Shown piece by piece: positions 21,897 to 33,634 of a DNA stretch of 64,000 nt. Under the pieces are notes generated by a model. That model saw only the letters and a list, made by a program, of their open reading frames with translations, searched no databases and was not told the origin of the DNA. Each line of letters begins with the position of its first letter. The stretch's first letter is position 1. The position numbers were made by a program, and so were the translations under genes. The stretch is taken from NCBI GenBank assembly GCA_028583685.1, contig JAMXIF010001194.1, forward strand, positions 22,619,828 through 22,683,827, written 5' to 3'. This DNA is from Petaurus breviceps papuanus (taxonomy: Eukaryota; Chordata; Mammalia; Diprotodontia; Petauridae).

Positions 21897-22061
21897 TTTT
21901 TTTTGCTTTTTAGAGGGTGGAAGGTAGGGCAATTGGGGTTAAGTGACTTGCCCAAGGCCACATGGCTAGTTTTTGTGTTAAGTGTCTGATGCCAGATTTG
22001 AACTCAGGTCCTCCTGACTCCAGGACTGGTGCTCTATTCACTGTGCCACCTATCCACCCCC
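21897..22061 (-). mobile_element. Short-form tRNA SINE
   Basis: Minus-strand short SINE with its A-rich tail at the left (T run from 21893) and its tRNA-like head at the right ('ctgtgccacctatccacccc'). It is flanked by the perfect 14 bp duplication AGACTGACACTTTT (21883-21896 and 22062-22075). Confidence 0.93.
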
Positions 22062-22075
22062 AGACTGACACTTTT

Positions 22076-23363
22076 CAAGTAGGAAGGTTATAACTACTCA
22101 GACTGGAGAATTATCACAAGTCTGGTTGTTTCTCTGGGTTAAGTATCATCCCTCTCCTCTCCTCTCACAAAGTAACCTAAAAGCAGAAGAATATTCCAAT
22201 ACCTTTTCTTGACCTCTGGCCCTGATGACAGTAAACTGGCCATGTTGTTGGGCTCTGGTGGCCCGGAGTCTTTGGAGATGCTGGGGGCAGTCATAGTGAT
22301 GATGGTGGAAAGGAAGTCTTAGGATTAGGGTTAGAATGATGGACTCAGCAGGAGAAGAGTAGGAAGATATCTAAGCTGGGAACAAAAACATGGCCTACAT
22401 TCAGAATATAAGGGAAAAAAGAACACCAGAGCAAACAGGAGCAGAGAAAAGATGTCAAACAGTAAGTAAGGACTGGGGGAGAGGAGGGTCCCTTAGTTTG
22501 GTTCTGTAGTTCTCAAGGGCACTCACCCTGGAAAGTTCATTTATTTATTTATGCTCATGAAAGCTAATAAAGGCTCTATTGGTCCTCACATCCATTCAAG
22601 GATCTCAACAACGTTTTCCCCTTGTATTTCTTCCTCTTTGTTTGCCAGTTCCTTTCAGCAGTGACAGAAACAAAGCTCCTGCCTGGCCTGCCTGGTACTT
22701 CTTCCTATATCCAGTTCTGATTCTTTTTTCTCTGTTACCTTCTTCGCATTGTTTTCAACTTCACAATGCTCTTCTTCCCGACTTGGTCACTGGTAGCTTC
22801 AGAAACATCCCTGGTAGTAACATGTCAGCTCTGATAATACTGATTGTCCATTTTTTAATGTTACCAAGGAAAATATTGTCTGGTACGTGTTTGGAAACAA
22901 CAGTAACACTTTATGACAGTCTTGCATATAAGGACCTAGTATCACTCGACTGAAGAGCCCTTCCTTCTTTTTAACCCAAGGGTTGCTAAGAGGCAAGGCA
23001 AAGAAGTCAATAAGGGGCACCAATGGAGTAACCCTTTCATGGTCAATTGCCCCCAAGCATTTTCCCTGGTGGTCTTTTCTAGTGCCTGGAATTTCATCAT
23101 CAGAGATTTGTTTTCCTTTAGGCTAAGGTACTATATTTTATCCTTACAGTGTTTTTTCCATGGAATACTCTTTTTATTTTTTTCTTATCTAAATCCTAAC
23201 CAATCTATAACGTTCATCTCAACTTAGTTTTTTCCCCCTGGATATCATTTTCTTTATCTATAATATAAAGAGGTTGGTCTACAGCACCCTGTAGGAAAGA
23301 CAGGAAGCAGAATATACCAGGTGGGTCAGACTATTATGTTTCTCAGCAACTATAGCTACTAAA
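22076..23363. other. No gene recognised
   Basis: About 1.3 kb of unassigned sequence. A 124-codon frame at 22579-22953 is rich in hydrophobic residues but matches no family that I know, and nothing nearby suggests an exon. Confidence 0.5.
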
Positions 23364-23468
23364 GACCCAGAAAAGAAAGTTCTTGCTACCAACGTCCTTG
23401 GCACTCTTAAATGGTTCAGCATCAGAAATGGATATGATTCTATCAATGGTAATGACACTAAAGAAGAT
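23364..23468 (+). pseudogene. Y-box (YBX) cold-shock domain pseudogene fragment
   Basis: Thirty-five codons read without a stop: DPEKKVLATNVLGTLKWFSI followed by RNGYDSINGNDTKED. This is the start of the cold-shock domain of Y-box nucleic-acid-binding proteins, which in intact members reads KKV(I/L)ATKVLGTVKWFNVRN then GYGFINRNDTKED. Leucine in KKVLA fits YBX3 better than YBX1, which has KKVIA (from memory). The RNA-binding RNP1-type motif GYGFI is degraded to GYDSI, and similarity ends abruptly after KED, so the remaining domain is missing. No start codon or neighbouring exon is seen. The most likely origin is a truncated processed copy, but a decayed duplicate cannot be excluded. Confidence 0.8.
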
Positions 23469-23774
23469 ATATTAGCTGCTGCTTTGCTGCTATACTCTAA
23501 GGATTACCGTGATTTTCCATCTTCTCTGCAGCTGAATTCTTTCACATTGTCTCCCATATTAGAATGTGAGTTCTTTGAGAAGAGAGATTTTTGAAAATTA
23601 GGACATATGTCAGTCTCTAATATTTTGGCATATTTCTAATTCAGCATGATTTCTTAGAGATAATCAATAATGTCTCTAAGATCCCATCTACAGGCTTTTT
23701 CAATATTCTGGAATATAATTAATATGGTTCTGGATATTTGAATTTAACTAATGTTATCTTCCTATACCTCTATT

Positions 23775-23990
23775 TGTGAAGTAGTCATTCAGGTAAACCT
23801 TTCTACTCTCTCTCCAGTTGTCTTGATCTATATCTTGCCACTGGACCCAGATGGCTTTGGAGGAGAAAGGGGACTGATAGCCTTGCACAGCTCTCTGGAA
23901 CTTAAATCCAATTCACTTGCAAGTCATGGTATTATCTTCCTGATGTCATGGTCTTCTTTGAGAATGAAGGACAAATAACAACAACTACCT
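23775..23990 (+). mobile_element. CAA-tailed marsupial SINE, 5' truncated
   Basis: The copy reads 'tgatctatatcttgccactg', 'gacccagatggctttggagg', 'acttaaatccaattcacttg', 'cctgatgtcatggtcttctt' and 'tgagaatgaaggacaaataa', ending CAACAACTAC. The same family, minus strand, forms the host of the solo LTR at 58458-59442. Its name is not known to me; the (CAA)n ending suggests mobilisation by an RTE-type LINE (inference). Confidence 0.7.
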
Positions 23991-23999
23991 ACTCTCTAA

Positions 24000-24088
24000 T
24001 CAATCCCAGTTGGACACATTATAAGGACTCTCTCATAGTGATGTCATTTTGGTCCCCTTTGAGAACGAAGGACAGCAACCAATCTATC
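24000..24088 (+). repeat. Second CAA-tailed SINE 3' fragment
   Basis: Contains 'atagtgatgtcattttggtc' and 'cctttgagaacgaaggacag', matching the last 50-60 bp of the element just upstream. It stands in the same orientation, so this is a tandem pair or two separate insertions. Confidence 0.6.
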
Positions 24089-24089
24089 T

Positions 24090-25925
24090 GCTGATCTAGG
24101 GATCCTCAGGACACATGCAAAAGATGTGATCTGCTTATGAACATTAGAGGGAACATAGAGAACATGAGGAGAAAAGATGGAGAGACTGGGTTTTAAGGAC
24201 CTGGGGAAAGGCCTGTGCATTAACAGGGGTCATTCATAGAACCATGTTCATTGAGAAGCTGCTTTCAAATGGAGATTCTGAAATTGTGAAAGAGACCTGA
24301 TAAGGAGGAGCAAAGGCTGCTTGCTAGGACTAAAGAATTGTCATGGAAGGTAATTATGTCTACTAAAAAATGACTTGGACATAGCCCATTACGGGTATTG
24401 TGAGTCATGTGAACTATGTAAGTCCTGAATACTTACAGAGGAACCAAAAGTCCCCTTTTTGGGTGGGTAGGAGGGAAGACACTAACCAGATATAGATGTT
24501 CTCCTAGTTTTTCTTGGCAGGAACAGAATCAGAGAAATACTATGAGGGGCTCTCTAAAATTTGATGCATGTCTCTCATGTACTGGGACCCAACTGACACA
24601 TAAAGTTACATATGTAGGTAGTGGGGAAGGTTGATCATGAGATTCCTGATCAATTGCTTTCTCCTTAGTTTATTTGATGAACCTACAGACTTCAGAAGAG
24701 TGGGGCAAGTATTGGACACAGGTATTGGTAATTTTATTGACAAATTTTGATAAAAATTATAGAATGTAAGGGACAACAGGTATTAAGATCTTAAATAAAG
24801 AATAAGGGATCATTTACAGTTACTCCTTTACAAAGCATGAAGAAATTCTTCATTCAAATTTGATTGAATTATAGGTTGAAAATCCATTGACTAACAAAGC
24901 TCATTAAAAACACAGTGGCATTTAAAGAGCAAATCATACTCTTTAAGAAGTGAATCAAAGAGGAGACAGATTTCAGGAGTGCAACCTCTGACAGTTAAGA
25001 ATAAATCCAGTTATGGATTTATGAAACTTCTAAGATAGAATTACTCTTTGTCTTTTTGGGGGTTGGGGCAAAGAGTTCCCTCTTTCCCTTAAATGGTATC
25101 TTGTGATGGAGCTATTTTCCTAGTAGGAAACACTGTGTCCATCAGAGAGCATGTCCAGAAAGTCCAATAGAGTGACACACCCAGCAGACATTATGCTTAA
25201 GAAGAATAGCATATGAGGACAACATAAGCAAAGAAAATGAAGATCTTGTAGAACCAAAGATGTCACATTGACCATGTGTGTACTCTAAGTGGGTGCCTCT
25301 ATACTAATTATACTCCATATATGTTCCCACAGTATGAGTGTGTGCATTTGTGGGATGGTGGACCCTAGGTAGGTCCGTGGTGGGGAAAACAGGAATGTTT
25401 TGTAGCTACTGTTTTTTTTTTCTACGCACCTCAGTAAACATCTATACTTTGAGTTAACTTGTGTCCTCTGGAGGATTATTAAAGGCAAATGCACAACTGA
25501 GGCCCCATAAATTGTAGTTTTAGGGGTGTGGAACCACTGACTATCCCCTTGAAACTATTGTAATTATGTCTGAGATGTGCCAGTTAGGAGGGTAGCCTAC
25601 AGGGAGTCCTGTATATATGACGGGCCATATATAACTTGTGGTTAGAGGCTTTGTCTCATCCTTCTTTTGTGATGCAATAGCACTCAGTACAATGACAGGC
25701 ATACAGGCATACACTGATTGCATCAGTGAAGAATGCATTAGAACTTCCCATCCTCAGTGAATTGGGTGATAATATGGAGGCCACCAAACAATCTATTGAA
25801 TTGTTGCTATGGGACCACCTTGTGGTATCATATCTATAACTTGCATTGAGGGCTATGACTTTGGTTTACCCCTTCTGATGACCTCTCCTGCTAAACAGCA
25901 TGGAACCTCATCACCATCTTGAAAA
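24090..25925. other. Unassigned; weak LTR-like signs
   Basis: About 1.8 kb that I cannot assign. Around 25430-25520 a plus-strand stretch with a possible polyadenylation signal variant, followed by 'gtgtcctctggaggattatt', is reminiscent of the R-U5 end of an ERV LTR. I could not find paired TG/CA ends or a target-site duplication. Two minus-strand frames of 65-69 codons (25285-25738) match nothing I recognise. Confidence 0.35.
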
Positions 25926-25929
25926 CTAG

Positions 25930-26660
25930 AAAAAAAGAATAAGGACCATATATTCTAATTAAAGTTCAACTCTCTTGCAAAGAATCAACTGGGAAATGAC
26001 TGAACTAGTTATGACACACGAATATGATGGTATGAATACCATTGCTCTGTAAGAAATAATGAAGGGAATGGTTTCAGAAAAACCTGGGAAGACTTACATG
26101 AACTGATGCAGAGTAAAGTGAGTAACACAAGATAAACATCATATATAGCAATAGCAGTATTATAATGATAATCAAGTGTGTAAAAGTTAACTACTCTGAT
26201 CAATACAATAATCTTCTACATTTCCAAAGAACTCATGCTGAAAAACACTATTTACCTCCAGAGAGAGAACTGATGGACTCTGACTACATAGTGAAGCATA
26301 TTTTTCCCCTCTTTTTTTTTTTTTTTTTTGCTTTTTGGAGGGGCAATTGGGGTTAAGTGACTTGCCTGAGGTCACACGGCTAGTTAAGTATTAAGTGTCT
26401 GAGACTGGATTTGAACTCAGGTCCTCCTGACTGCAGGGTCAGTGCTCTATTCACTGTGCCCCCAATATTTTTTCCCTCTTTAAAAATTTTTTTTGCTTTT
26501 ATTTTTTGCAACCTGGATAGTGTAGAAATATGTTTTGTATGACTTCATACACGCATACACACATATATAATAGGTATATTTCTTGCCTTCTCAATGGATG
26601 GGATAGAGAATTTTGAACTGAAATTTAAAAAAAGTTTTTTAATCTTAAAAAAATAAAGCC
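25930..26660 (+). mobile_element. L1 LINE 3' end, split by a SINE
   Basis: Plus-strand 3' end of a marsupial L1: 'ggtttcagaaaaacctggga', 'agacttacatgaactgatgc', 'agagtaaagtgagtaacaca', 'gagagagaactgatggactc', then a 3' UTR ending in an A-rich tail with AATAAAG near 26652. It is severely 5' truncated. A short-form SINE (26315-26464) splits the 3' UTR. Confidence 0.78.
26315..26464 (-). mobile_element. Short-form tRNA SINE inside L1 3' UTR
   Basis: Minus-strand short SINE with its T-run tail at the left and head at the right ('tctattcactgtgcccccaa', with the last few head bases missing). A 17 bp duplication with one mismatch (26298-26314 and 26465-26481, ATATTTTT...CCCTCTTT) frames it. The L1 3' UTR continues on both sides. 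Confidence 0.88.
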
Positions 26661-26664
26661 CAAC

Positions 26665-29600
26665 CCTCATCCTTGATACTCCTTATCCTTTCTTAGAAAT
26701 TCTTGACATTGTCATAGTTTATATGAGATTTCATTGGAAAAAATGTCTTTTTAAAAATTCTTCTTTTCTTTGTAGCTATACACTAATAATTGTCATTATT
26801 CTTATCACCTTCAAATAAACTGCCTCTTGACAAAATATTTTCCTATTTCCTATTTTTTTCATGTCTCAATAGGAACAACAAATTCCTGCCTCCCCCAAAC
26901 TCAGATGATTTCACACATCTTTGGTAAAGACAAAGAAATTAAAGCAAGCAGTTGTAAAGAAAAACAAACCACAGCTCTCAGTATTTCTCCCTGAAGTATC
27001 AGAGATACAGCCACAGCTAGTACCTGTTCAGGTGGCCTCTTGATGCTATAGAGAGTCACATTGCTTTAAAAAAAAAACTACAGTGTTTTCTTTGATTTCT
27101 AGATGAAGCAGCCTATGCAATAATCACTATGGCTTTTCTTACTCACATATAACCTTGAAAGAGAAATCACCTGATTAAAAAAAATATAACCAAAGCTGGC
27201 ATCAAAAGCTTTATAAATACTGCTTTCTTGAAATCTAGTTCCTAAATATTTGCATATATCAAATTCGACTGAAATCCCAGTGTTTCTTAAAATTGCTGTA
27301 AACCCCTCAGAATCCCGTGATCATGAACAATCTATAATTTGCCATTTAATGAACTGTCTCATTTTGGGGGGAAGGGTGAGTAAAGGGAGATGAAGAGGAA
27401 GAGCAAGAGCTGGAGAATGAAGGGAGAAAGGAAGGAGAGGAAAAGGGGGGGAGGGACCTGAGATTTAATCTTGTCTAGGCATTTAAATTGCTATTTGATT
27501 TCCAACCCCTCTGAGTCTTTATGGGATAAATATATTTGGCTCAGGATGTTATACAAGACTGTAGATTGCTTTGTTTTGTGTGTGTGTGTGTTATATTTAC
27601 TGGTGATGTTTTCATTTTTAAACATCACTAAGCCCTGCTGCTGCCGTAACAGGAAGGCATTGGGGAAGAAAAAGGAATATTTCATTTATCTCATTCATCT
27701 TTACATTCTATGGTTCAGCATGTAAGCAATGAGGGCTCAAAGCCAAAGGTACAAACCTACAGGCAGGCACTGAGATGTACAGGCAATGGAGGAAAAGTCA
27801 TTATCGCTCGTCTGCATGACCGGAGAAAAAGACGCAAGAATTCCAGAGAAGGGAGAGACACTTTAGGGAGGATAAGAAAATTCCTAAAATGGATAGAATA
27901 AAATGATCCAAATGGAATGTAGGCATTAGACTGGGAAACAGTCAACTCAGACTCCCAATGGCAGCTGGACCATTTGAACAGGATACATCTTCCCAGCTCA
28001 GGCTTCTTCATTCCTTGCAGCATTTGCCTTTGGGACCTCCTGTCTGAAGAAGGAAGCAGGACTGGTGCATCAGGATAATGGATAAATAAAAATAGGCAAT
28101 CGTTTTGTTAGCTTGTCACATCTTCTGGCTAATTATTTAATTACTCTAATTTAAAGTTTTACCAAATTTAGCATCAAAACATAAAAATCTTGTGATTGCA
28201 ATGTCAGAAAGTAATAATGTAATTAACTTATTTAGTAGTAACATATTAACTGTACTGATTGCTAGGCACTAATCTTAGAATGAAACCACAGGTGAAAGTA
28301 TGTGTACCTGAGCACGTATGTGATCAGCAATGAGGTAAGGATATATGCCCAGGAGCATTCTCGAGTTTATTGAAGATATTACTACCGGATCCTCAGGCAA
28401 CCAACCCCATTGTTGCTTCTTTGCAACCCTGCTCAATGGACACAAGTGACTTTGAACTGTTCCTTTCTCCTGGGGTTTTGTATGATGGGGGTATGGTAAT
28501 GTTTTGGAAATAATGGAATTTGAAATACAGTAATTCAACTGAGATTTTTTACCCTATATAACTGCTGGTTAAATATAGGTGAACTCAACTTGAGGTAACA
28601 CTTGTGATCTGAGATATTGCATGTTGAGTCAGTTTTGTAAATCCAAACACAACTAACTTCATAAAGGAAGTTCCATATTTAAAGTATTGCTTCAGTGAAC
28701 TCCTGTGTAAAATGAATAATCACATGCCACCCCTGCCACTTCTTTTGTTTGTTTGTAAAATCGTATTTTCATCTTTTGAGTTTTCTTAATGGACATGGGC
28801 AGGAATGTGTGTATCACAATCTATGTTGCTGTCTAGTTAACCCCACAAAGATTAACTGCCACTGTTTCAAGGTACTCTATGGAACTTTAGTCTTAAAACT
28901 CACAAGCCCCCACTGGTGCACTTACTCTTAATAGTCAGCCAGTGGACACAATTATCTTGATTAATGAGATCAGAGATTGATTTGGATATTAGAGATTTTT
29001 GTGAAAACAAGGGCAGTATCGCTCTCCCTTCTATACCCCTTACTAATTTTGCCAATCAAAAAATGCTTTTCTTAACTTTGATCCCTAAAATGATGAATAT
29101 TAACACCCTGCATATAGGTTAGTCATATGGGTGGGTGGGTGGACTCGCTGCTGGATTCCTAAAGTAGAATGAAAGGGTGTATGTTCTGGACTCTTTTATT
29201 CTAGAATATCTGGTCACTCTGGTTTTAACAATGATACTTGGGTAAAGTTTGCAAGCATGCTGGTATGCAGACCCACAGCACCAATCTTGGAGCCACACAA
29301 TTTTTAATTCACTTCCTTATCAGATTTTTTTTGGGGGGGGGCGGGCAGAGATTTTGCTCAGAAAGGACTTTAAAATAGCTTGAGTTTTCCTGTAGCTTAT
29401 TTCTAGGCCTAGTTCAGCCTTGAAAGGTACAAAAATCCATATGCCTTCATAGGAAAATCAGACCTACCCGACATTGATGTAGTGTGATGCATCTCTCTAT
29501 AAAAGCAGGTCTGATAGGTGGTGAAAAAGCCTGTGTGTTTAGTGGGTGAATGGGCAGGAGAGCAACACAAGGATTTAGGATTTTGGCTTCTGGGTGTCAA

Positions 29601-30000
29601 GAAAACAAAGGCCCCCAGCACAGAGGAACCTAGTCACCTTTCAAATAGATTCATCAATATATATACAGCAGGAGGAAAATTCATTTTGTATTTAAACACA
29701 GACTTCAGAGCTATGCTTATGAAAGATGTAACCTTCCCAAGCAAACCATTTCTGAATACATCATCTGACTTATCTCACCATGCAGGTGTTGCAAACAATT
29801 CCAAACCCAGCTAACTTTGGGAAGACTTAAAAAAAATTCCAAATCCAATAACATGGATATAGTTCTTTGAATTGCCTCTAATAATTGTAAGCATAAGAAG
29901 GTATAAATGAGGGTACATAGTTTTAGGACACATTAATTCGGGTATTTTGTCCTGAGTTCCAGAAGAACCAGAAAGAGGACAGGATATTGTTCTAGTCCTT
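26665..30000. other. No gene recognised; AT-rich unique DNA
   Basis: About 3.3 kb with almost no repeat signature. The 28090-28265 part is very AT-rich with repeated homeodomain-type cores (TAATTA, ATTA) and no simple repeats, so it may be a conserved non-coding element. A purine-rich stretch lies at 27365-27460 and a G run at 29332-29345. Open frames are short and lack domains. Confidence 0.5.
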
Positions 30001-30004
30001 GCCA

Positions 30005-30595
30005 TCCTTTAAAGCCCACTTCAATTTTCATCTCCAGGAAGCCTTTCCTGATAGTCCATATGGCAGAGTGGCCAGAGTACTGGACTTGGAATCCAGTGAG
30101 TTGGCTTCAAAGTCTACCTCCAATATTAACTAGCTTTTTAACTATGGTCAAGTCACCTCATTTTTCATAGTCACACTTTCCTCAACTGTAAAGTATTGTG
30201 CAAACCTTAAAGGGTTACAGGTGTGGGAGTTATTATTTTCCCCTCGATCAGTAAGGATTTCTCTCTGCACAGTTGGATATACCATTGCATTAGAATTATT
30301 TTTGTTTGGAAAGCTCCATACAGTCATCATTGATCATGTAATAACAATAGTAATTACATAGCACATTAGGATTACAAAGAGCTTTACATGTGTCTTCTCA
30401 TTTCATCCTCACAACAACTTGATGAGGTAAGTGATATTGCTATCCTTGTTTTACAGATGAGAAAACCAAAGCTCAGAGAGGTTATTGATTGACTTACCCA
30501 GGGTCACACAGCTAGTGTCTGAAACAATATTTGAATTTAGGTCTTCTAGACTCTTAGGTCCCCTGATTTATCCACTATTTTAGCCCCATTTAGCA
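30005..30595. repeat. L2 fragment and two MIR-class SINEs
   Basis: The group holds an L2 3' fragment in sense at 30005-30060 ('ttcatctccaggaagccttt'), a sense MIR at about 30070-30240, and an antisense MIR at about 30340-30590 with 'aagagctttacatgtgtctt', 'ttttacagatgagaaaacca' and 'agggtcacacagctagtgtc'. Confidence 0.65.
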
Positions 30596-31149
30596 GCATA
30601 GGGATTAGACTAGCTATTTCATTGATGATGGGGGGAAAAACCTTATTATCAACTTTATTGTTTTCTAGACCACAATGATTAGAAAAATAACTTTTAAATT
30701 TCTTTGGAAAATATATCATGTAACTCCTGCACACCAGTGTCTCCCGGTGGGCTTCCAGGTGATACTGGGTTCTCAAAGGCTAAGCCAGTGGGAAACAAGC
30801 TCTAGCTGCTCCTGCCAAACTGGAAATGTGTCAAGAACAGGCTAGGAGAAAACTCTGTGTTCCTGTTGTCTAACGACCAGCCTCGCTAAGTTCCAAGAGG
30901 TTCATCACCAGAAGGTTGGTCACCAGGTGACGACTTTTTTTTTTTTGGCTACGGCAGCTTATGAAACCAGCCTGCAATCTGTCTGGGTGGAGATAGTATT
31001 TATACTGATGAAATAATGTTTTCTTTAAAGTATTGAATAATCAATTTATCCCTTGTTCATGATCAGAGGATCATAGGTTTAGAGCCAGAAGGAATCCTAG
31101 ACTTTTGAAGGGAATAGGAAAAAATACTTTCAACAAACTCAAACATCAT

Positions 31150-31440
31150 GTTAATGCCAGCTTTAATCAATCAGTCAAGTGTGTATGTGCTTAGCACTAT
31201 GCCAGGTGTTGGGAGGGAGGAAAGGAAAAGAAATATAAGGTACAGTTTTTGCCCTAAAAGAGTTTATGATAATAGGATCCATTGCTGAAAAGGGTGATGA
31301 AAAATACTTAGTCAAACACCTTCTTTTTGCATATGTGGCAACAAATACCCAGAAAGAGGGATGATTTGTCCAAAGTCATACAGGCAGTATATGGTAGAAA
31401 TAGGACTACAACTCAGATCTTCTGACGCCAAATCTAGTTA
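31150..31440 (-). repeat. L2 3' fragment then MIR-class SINE
   Basis: L2 antisense end at 31150-31270 ('cttagcactatgccaggtgt') is followed by an antisense MIR at about 31275-31440 ('gaaagagggatgatttgtcc', 'caaagtcatacaggcagtat', 'actcagatcttctgacgcca'). The MIR stops abruptly at 31440, where the unassigned block begins. Confidence 0.58.
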
Positions 31441-32720
31441 TTAGGAACAGGCCTGACTCAGGCTAGTATCCTCTTGGCTCAGGTTCATTTTTGGGACAAA
31501 ATGAGGAATTAAAAGGTCATTCAACAATTTACAAAAGAAGCTTTAATTAGCTACAATACAGAAGAGATATTGGACAACCTTACTCCAGCACTTAGCTAGG
31601 GTAGATGCAGGCCCTCCTCCAGCCCCCACCATCTTGGTCCATATGAAAAAGGATCTGGTCATCAAGGCAAGAAAAAGTGGTGAGTCACAATGTCTTAGGA
31701 GACATCTGCCAAATCTTAAAGTCCTCAGCTCCATACTTTTATGCTTTTAGGTGATGAAGAAGCCATGTCAATATGGCTAGAGGCTACCATGAAGTTGCAT
31801 CAAAAGGAGACCCAGTTTGAGCCTTGGCCCCCTGAACCCATTAAATCCTGGGAAAATCTTTGTCTCTTTTTAGAGGAAAAACTATTCTATCCCATGTTGC
31901 ATGGGGAGAGAGAAACCCTGGTAGATAGTGGTCCTATCATATCAATGGTTTTCTAATTATAATACTGTGCTTGGCATAATATGTGCAAAAGCCCAACTTC
32001 TAATGGAAGGATTTGTTTTCTTAATGGTAAGCACTTTATACCTTATTCTGTGTTCCTCTCATTGGGTTGGACCCATTTCTGAGTTTCAAGGAGTCTATGG
32101 GGCTACTGTGGCCACCTTTTCTCCCAGAGGTCCTAATTCTGTGCCAAGAGCTAGAATGGAAGTGGAATTGGCCCATGCCCCAATAGTTTAGTACATTCAG
32201 CTGTTGTCTTTAATGGCCATTTAAATATCCCATAGCTGCCTATGGAACCTGCTTTAAACAGGCTCTGCACACCAAGGCCATTCTACAACAACTGAGCATG
32301 ACAGTTAACATTCCCTGGCACTTAGAAGGGCACAGACTGTCCTAGGAGTTGCTTCTCCCAGTTATTTTCCCAGAAACCTTGGCAACATCCTTTCCTAATT
32401 TGTCATTTTATTTATTAATGCAATATGCAATTTTAGCAGAAACCCTTAAGAGGTCAGAATCAAAAGCTTTCTTTATGACAGGTGATTCATGGCTCAGGAT
32501 GCCCTTCTGAACCACACTTTTAATAACTTGGGGAGGCCAAGAGCAAAGGTAATTTTCAAACTGACACAACCTTTTGAACTAGGATGGTGCCTATATAAAT
32601 TACCCTCCCTCTCAGTTCTTTGACTTCCCCGTACTGTACCATCTCTGCACCTGTGCTATGATTAGTGGAGTAAGAGACATGAGGAAATATTAAATATCCT
32701 ACAGAAAAGTTTGCTTAAGA
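31441..32720. other. Unassigned block; possible LTR-element remnant
   Basis: The antisense MIR to the left breaks off at 31440, suggesting an insertion. On the minus strand about 31740-31450 resembles an LTR end, with an AATTAAAG signal followed by a U5-like stretch. To the right, frames at 31741-31956 and 31928-32191 have no domain that I can name with confidence. I found no paired ends or target-site duplication, so this is only a suggestion; any such element would be broken and old. Confidence 0.25.
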
Positions 32721-33634
32721 AGAAGGAATAAAAAAGGATTTCTCTTGGATCAAATGGTTGAATCTGGCAAATGTGAATTCCAAGGCTCCTTGGAGATGCA
32801 GAGTTGTGTACATTCTTTTACATTTGCTCTTAGGGCTATGAGTGCTCTTCTTTTGAATAGTGATTTTTTAAAATGTTGGTTCTGGAGGTGGAGAAGGAAG
32901 AGAACAGAAGATTTGTACTACTTTGGGAAAGTCACTTTGCCTTTCTGTGTTTCAGTTTCCCAATATCTCAATGAGGAATAACAGTCACTGCCATTATCCT
33001 CAGCACATACATAGTTGTCCTGAGTAGAGAATGATTAGATAAACTGGAAAAATTAAATATTTAGAAATGAACACGAAGGAATCATTGTTTTCTTGAATGT
33101 GAATCTTTTGCTGTTTTTAATTCAACATGTATCTTACACATTTACTCAAGCCCTCAGGAAAGTGATTTTACTAAGAACATAATCACCTTGACCCTAATCT
33201 CTTCTTTGAGGATGAGGATACTAAAGCCCTAGTTTCCAGTGTGAACTTTGTAAGCAATCTTCTATAGGACAGGTCTAAAGGATGATGGATGTTTGCTGTC
33301 TTCATTGGGTTGAATTTTGTTTTCTATAGTTCCCCCCTTCTGTCTCTGATACCTTTAAATCCATCATGCCAGGGTCAGAATGCCTCCTCTGTGTGATATC
33401 ACAATGCTCTCCATGGCAACAAATTATATTGTCACCAGCACTGACTGGATTGGTGGGTTGCCAATGATCTATGGCACTGGGTTCCCTTGGGACTGGTGCA
33501 AAGCACAGCTCATGACATTCACATTTAGATAGACTTTCTCTGACATCAGTTATCCAAAAATCTCAAAGTACATTATGGAACTTTCTTATTTCTTAGGATG
33601 TCCCAAGTAGAAATAGTCCAATATGATCATTCAG

